Shown here piece by piece: positions 44,091-47,181 of a stretch of DNA of 47,181 bases; the first letter of the stretch is position 1; every line of letters begins with the position of its first letter. The position numbers and the translations under genes are program-made. The notes beneath the pieces are model-generated. The model worked only from the letters and a program-made list of their open reading frames with translations, searched no databases and was not told the origin of the DNA. The stretch lies in assembly GCA_017538255.1 (NCBI GenBank), contig JAFYJD010000001.1:1-47181 (forward strand), given 5' to 3'. The stretch comes from Clostridia bacterium (GTDB taxonomy: Bacteria; Bacillota; Clostridia; Christensenellales; CAG-138).

Positions 44091-45230
44091 ATGAGCGGTT
44101 TTGAGGTTATAAAAACGGAGGGCAGCGCAAGGCGCACAAGGCTTTCAACGGTGCACGGCGTTATCGAAACGCCCGTGTTTATGAATGTCGGAACGGCCGC
44201 GGCGATACGCGGCGGCGCGGGAAGCGACGACCTTAAGCGCATCGGCTGCACCGTGGAACTGTCCAACACCTACCACCTGCATCTGCGCCCGGGCGACGAA
44301 CTGATAAAGCGGCTCGGGGGTATACGGCGCTTTATGAATTGGGACGGTCCCGTTTTGACCGACAGCGGCGGGTTTCAGGTGTTTTCGCTCGCGCACAGGC
44401 GCAAGATAACCGAGCAGGGCGTGCGCTTTTCGTCCTATATCGACGGCAGGAGCGTGTTCATAGGGCCGGAGGAGTCCATACGCATCCAGTCAAACCTCGC
44501 CTCGACGATCGCGATGGCTTTTGACGAGTGCATAGAGAATCCCGCACCGTACGATTATGTCGCAGCGTCGATCGACAGAACGACGCGCTGGCTCGAACGC
44601 TGCCGCGCGGAGATGACGCGGCTCAATGCGCTTGAGGACACGCTGAATCGGGATCAACTACTCTTTGGCATAAACCAGGGCGGCGTCCATACCGACCTTC
44701 GCGTCAGGCATATGAAAACCATACGCGATATCCCCGTGGACGGGTTTGCGATAGGCGGGCTCTCCGTCGGAGAAACGGCGGAGGAGATGTATACCGTGAT
44801 CGACGCGGTCGCGCCCGAGATGCCTGCGGACAAGCCGCGCTATCTTATGGGAGTGGGAACGCCGCTGAACATCCTCGAAGCGGTGCATCGCGGCATAGAC
44901 TTTTTCGACTGCGTGCTTCCGATACGAAACGCCCAGCACGGCAATCTGTTCACGTGGAACGGCAAGATGCGCCTGCTCCACAAACGCTATATCGAGGACG
45001 GCCGCCCGATCGACGAAAACTGCGGCTGTCCCGCCTGCACGCATTATTCAAGGGCGTACATACGGCATCTATTAAAAGCGGACGAGCGACTCGGTATGCG
45101 CCTGTGCCTATTGCACAATCTGTATTTTTACAACGAGTTGACGGCGCGTATGCGCACGGAGATCGAAAACGGCACTTTTGATGCGTTCTATCAAAAATAC
45201 AGGCTCATCCTCGGCGAGTTTGCAAATTGA
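44091..45230 (+). CDS. tgt: tRNA-guanine transglycosylase
   Basis: Swaps guanine-34 for preQ1 in the anticodons of Tyr, His, Asn and Asp tRNAs, a step of queuosine synthesis. The protein is 379 residues from ATG 44091 (MSGFEVI), which has GAGGGGGAG upstream; the GTG at 44064 is unlikely. The active-site base-binding segment VLTDSGGFQVFSL, the nucleophile aspartate region FAIGGLSVGE and DCVLPIRNAQHG are present. The zinc site CGCPAC ... HNLYF lies near the C-terminus. All catalytic and zinc ligands appear intact. The TfoX-N gene follows after nine bases. Confidence 0.97.
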   Translation: MSGFEVIKTEGSARRTRLSTVHGVIETPVFMNVGTAAAIRGGAGSDDLKRIGCTVELSNTYHLHLRPGDELIKRLGGIRRFMNWDGPVLTDSGGFQVFSLAHRRKITEQGVRFSSYIDGRSVFIGPEESIRIQSNLASTIAMAFDECIENPAPYDYVAASIDRTTRWLERCRAEMTRLNALEDTLNRDQLLFGINQGGVHTDLRVRHMKTIRDIPVDGFAIGGLSVGETAEEMYTVIDAVAPEMPADKPRYLMGVGTPLNILEAVHRGIDFFDCVLPIRNAQHGNLFTWNGKMRLLHKRYIEDGRPIDENCGCPACTHYSRAYIRHLLKADERLGMRLCLLHNLYFYNELTARMRTEIENGTFDAFYQKYRLILGEFAN

Positions 45231-45239
45231 GGAAAAACT

Positions 45240-45542
45240 ATGGCAACAACAAAGGATCAACTTTTATACATTCTCGACCGCCTCGGTGAAACGCAGGGCA
45301 TCACCTATAAACGAATGATGGGGGAGTACCTGCTATATAAGGACGGCACGCTGTTTGGCGGCGTCTATGACGGCAGACTTTTGATAAAACCCGTCAAAGC
45401 CGCCGTGGATATTATGGGCGAAGCGCGTTTTGAACTGCCGTACCCGGGCGCAAAGCCTATGCTTTTGATAACCGAAACGAACGACCGCGCGGCGTTGAAA
45501 TCGATCGTCGAGGCGGCGTGCGAGGCGCTTTCGCAAAAGTGA
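45240..45542 (+). CDS. TfoX N-terminal domain protein
   Basis: Product of 100 residues matching the TfoX/Sxy N-terminal domain: TYKRMMGEYLLYKDGTLFGGVYDGRLLIKP, then the PYPGAKPMLLI block and a C-terminal helix. In Gram-negative bacteria TfoX/Sxy activates competence genes, but stand-alone N-domain proteins are widespread in Clostridia and their role is unknown. It has a GAGGAAAAA site before ATG 45240 and is probably co-transcribed with tgt. Confidence 0.85.
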   Translation: MATTKDQLLYILDRLGETQGITYKRMMGEYLLYKDGTLFGGVYDGRLLIKPVKAAVDIMGEARFELPYPGAKPMLLITETNDRAALKSIVEAACEALSQK

Positions 45543-45554
45543 AGCAGGTTTTTT
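45527..45554 (+). terminator. Weak terminator after the TfoX-N gene
   Basis: An imperfect short stem GCTTT/GAAGC (45527-45531 with 45541-45545) is followed by six T residues at 45549-45554. Confidence 0.35.
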
Positions 45555-45582
45555 ATTCCGTCCTCTTTCTGCCGCACGGCGG

Positions 45583-45611
45583 TTGACAAATGCGCGCGGC
45601 AAGGCTATAAT
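45583..45611 (+). promoter_or_regulatory. Consensus promoter of the MATE exporter gene
   Basis: TTGACA (45583-45588), a 17-base spacer, then TATAAT (45606-45611), only about 22 bases before the start codon, which leaves a very short leader. Confidence 0.88.
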
Positions 45612-45632
45612 CTAATCAAACATATACTTATT

Positions 45633-47006
45633 ATGAGGAAAGAATTGACAGAGGGCAAAATATCAAAACGCATCGCGCTATTCGCGCTGCCGATATTCAT
45701 CGGGCAGTTGTTTCAACAGATGTACAATGTTGCCGATTCGCTCGTTGTTGGCAACGTGCTTGGCAAGCAGGCCCTTGCGGCGGTCACTTCATCGGGCAGC
45801 CTGATATTTCTCATTGTCGGCTTCATCTACGGCGTATTCGTCGGCGCGGGCGTCGTCATAGGGCGCTATTACGGAGCGCAGCGCTATGATATGGTGCACC
45901 GAGCGGTGCACACAACGGTCGCGTTCGGGCTTGCGGCGGGCCTGTTTTTAACCGTTTTCGGCATCATCTTCACACCGCATATCCTTAAACTTATGAACAC
46001 TCCCGAAGATGTTATCGATAAGTCGATAATCTATTTTCGATTCTATTTTGCGGGCTCGATAGGCAGCGTGCTTTACAATTCATTCAACGGCATCTATCAG
46101 GCGCGGGGCGACAGCAGGCACCCGCTGTACTATCTGATGATCGCTTCGATAACCAATGTTTTTTTGGACATTCTTTTCGTCAAATACCTCGGCTTCGGCA
46201 TAAAGGGCGCGGCGATAGCGACGGCGATCTCGCAGTTTTTGAGCGCGGGCATATCGTTTTTTAAACTCACCCGCGTGGACGACGTGCATCGGATCACCGT
46301 CAAGGATATCCGCTTCGATCTGCATCTTCTTAAAGAAATACTTGCAACGGGTCTGCCGACGGGCGTTCAAAACTCCGTGATCGGTTTTGCGAACGTCATC
46401 GTGCAGTCAAACATCAACGTATTCGGCTCGGACGCGATGGCGGGCTGCGGCTCGTACTCCAAACTCGAAGGCTTCGCGTTTTTGCCCGTTACGAGTTTCA
46501 GCGTTGCGCTGACGACCTTCACAAGCCAAAATCTCGGCGCGAAAAAATACGACCGCGTAAAAAAAGGCGCGGCGTTCGGGCTTGCTTCGGGTGTTGCAAT
46601 CGCGGAGATCATCGGCCTTATCTTCTTCATACTCGCGCCGATACTGATAGGCATATTCGACCGTGAACACACCCCCGAGGTCATAGCGTTCGGCGTTCGT
46701 CAGGCGCGGACGGAAGCGCTGTTTTACTGCCTGCTCTCGTTCTCGCATTGTATGGCGGGCATCATCCGCGGCTCGGGCAAGACCACCGTGCCGATGCTCG
46801 TTATGCTGATATGCTGGTGTGTGATAAGGGTATCCTATATCACCGCCATCACGCATTACATAAAGGATATCACAGTAATATTCTGGGCGTATCCGCTCAC
46901 TTGGGCGCTCAGCACAATCGCGTTCACGCTGTACTTTTTCAAGGCGGACTGGATGCACAATTTTGAGCGCAAGGAAGAAAAGATGCTTAAAAAGCGCGGC
47001 GCGTGA
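45633..47006 (+). CDS. MATE-family multidrug/cation antiporter
   Basis: Membrane exporter driven by a sodium or proton gradient. The protein has 457 residues, the usual length, with about twelve helices in two homologous halves. The family opening LTEGKISKRIALFALPIFIGQLFQQMYNVADSLVVGNVLG is recognisable in outline, as are GIYQARGDSRHPLYY in the first half and GIIRGSGKTTVPM in the second. No ribosome site stands before ATG 45633; a GAGGAAAG site lies just after it, so an internal TTG start at 45645 is possible. The substrate is unknown. Confidence 0.93.
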   Translation: MRKELTEGKISKRIALFALPIFIGQLFQQMYNVADSLVVGNVLGKQALAAVTSSGSLIFLIVGFIYGVFVGAGVVIGRYYGAQRYDMVHRAVHTTVAFGLAAGLFLTVFGIIFTPHILKLMNTPEDVIDKSIIYFRFYFAGSIGSVLYNSFNGIYQARGDSRHPLYYLMIASITNVFLDILFVKYLGFGIKGAAIATAISQFLSAGISFFKLTRVDDVHRITVKDIRFDLHLLKEILATGLPTGVQNSVIGFANVIVQSNINVFGSDAMAGCGSYSKLEGFAFLPVTSFSVALTTFTSQNLGAKKYDRVKKGAAFGLASGVAIAEIIGLIFFILAPILIGIFDREHTPEVIAFGVRQARTEALFYCLLSFSHCMAGIIRGSGKTTVPMLVMLICWCVIRVSYITAITHYIKDITVIFWAYPLTWALSTIAFTLYFFKADWMHNFERKEEKMLKKRGA

Positions 47007-47022
47007 TGCGCTGTCGCTTTTT
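46989..47022. terminator. Terminator of the MATE gene
   Basis: AAAAAGCG (46989-46996) pairs with CGCTTTTT (47015-47022), and GCGC pairs inside. The stop codon is in the loop region. The A- and T-runs make it bidirectional. Confidence 0.75.
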
Positions 47023-47181
47023 GCAATAGATCAATAAACAGAAAGACTAACTATTAAAAGTCAACCCTTATTTTAGTAGTTGTGTCGATAACGCTCTCCG
47101 ATTACCGCCGCCATTGACAAACAGCATTCAAATGCTGAAAAAAAGGATGCGAGGGCGACGGGAGAACAGGAAACAAGGTCC

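Noticed and set aside
47023..47181. TTGACA at 47117 as a promoter
   Set aside because: No -10 hexamer at the right distance before the window ends; only a small palindrome AGCATTCAAATGCT lies behind it.

Overview
The window looks like a chromosomal piece of an anaerobic, moderately GC-rich Bacillota (Clostridia-like) bacterium. The reasons are the nfeD-floA pair, the GlgC/GlgD ADP-glucose pyrophosphorylase pair, [FeFe]-hydrogenase maturation genes next to a TM1266-type regulator, an NADP-type glutamate dehydrogenase, strong AGGAGG ribosome-binding sites, and many near-consensus TTGACA-17-TATAAT promoters. Genus cannot be decided from the sequence. No tRNA, rRNA or CRISPR array was seen.

Layout. 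1-2.7 kb: nfeD-floA membrane cluster. 2.9-5.5 kb: two tandem paralogous regulators with a C-terminal ArsR-type winged helix, each with its own consensus promoter and a shared inverted repeat over the -10. 5.6-14.5 kb, minus strand: gdhA; the H-cluster maturation operon TM1266-hydE-hydG-hydF behind a structured leader that ends in an intrinsic terminator; and glgC-glgD-SnoaL-like. No hydrogenase structural gene lies in the window. 14.7-20.1 kb, plus strand: mreC-mreD-PBP2 (cell elongation), a HAD phosphatase and a membrane protein. 20.1-28.6 kb: a five-gene oligopeptide ABC transporter operon plus a tiny tail-anchored protein. Its OppC-type permease carries a complete RCC1-like seven-repeat propeller in the first external loop, and its OppF-type ATPase carries a long coiled-coil insertion.

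28.64-42.85 kb is a mobile element. It holds a large serine recombinase, a TnpW-like protein, an HK97-type major capsid protein without any other virion gene, small ORFs, a D5/P4-type primase-helicase, a repeat-rich possible origin, and then a divergent Type I restriction-modification operon (XRE regulator, hsdM, a HEPN-like gene, hsdS, hsdR). The element appears to have inserted into the loop of the terminator shared by the opp operon and the convergent ltaE gene: the two complementary arms now lie about 14 kb apart. The hsdS gene encodes three target-recognition domains instead of two, contains TAEL-type 12-bp repeats, and has an (AG)10 tract. Gain or loss of one AG unit would end translation after the second domain, so it reads as a built-in switch of DNA specificity.

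42.9-47.0 kb: chromosome again, with ltaE (minus), tgt, a TfoX-N protein and a MATE exporter. From 47023 to the window end I see no gene. Most promising for follow-up: the phase-variable three-TRD HsdS with its HEPN neighbour, the propeller-bearing transporter, and the leader RNA of the hydrogenase maturation operon.
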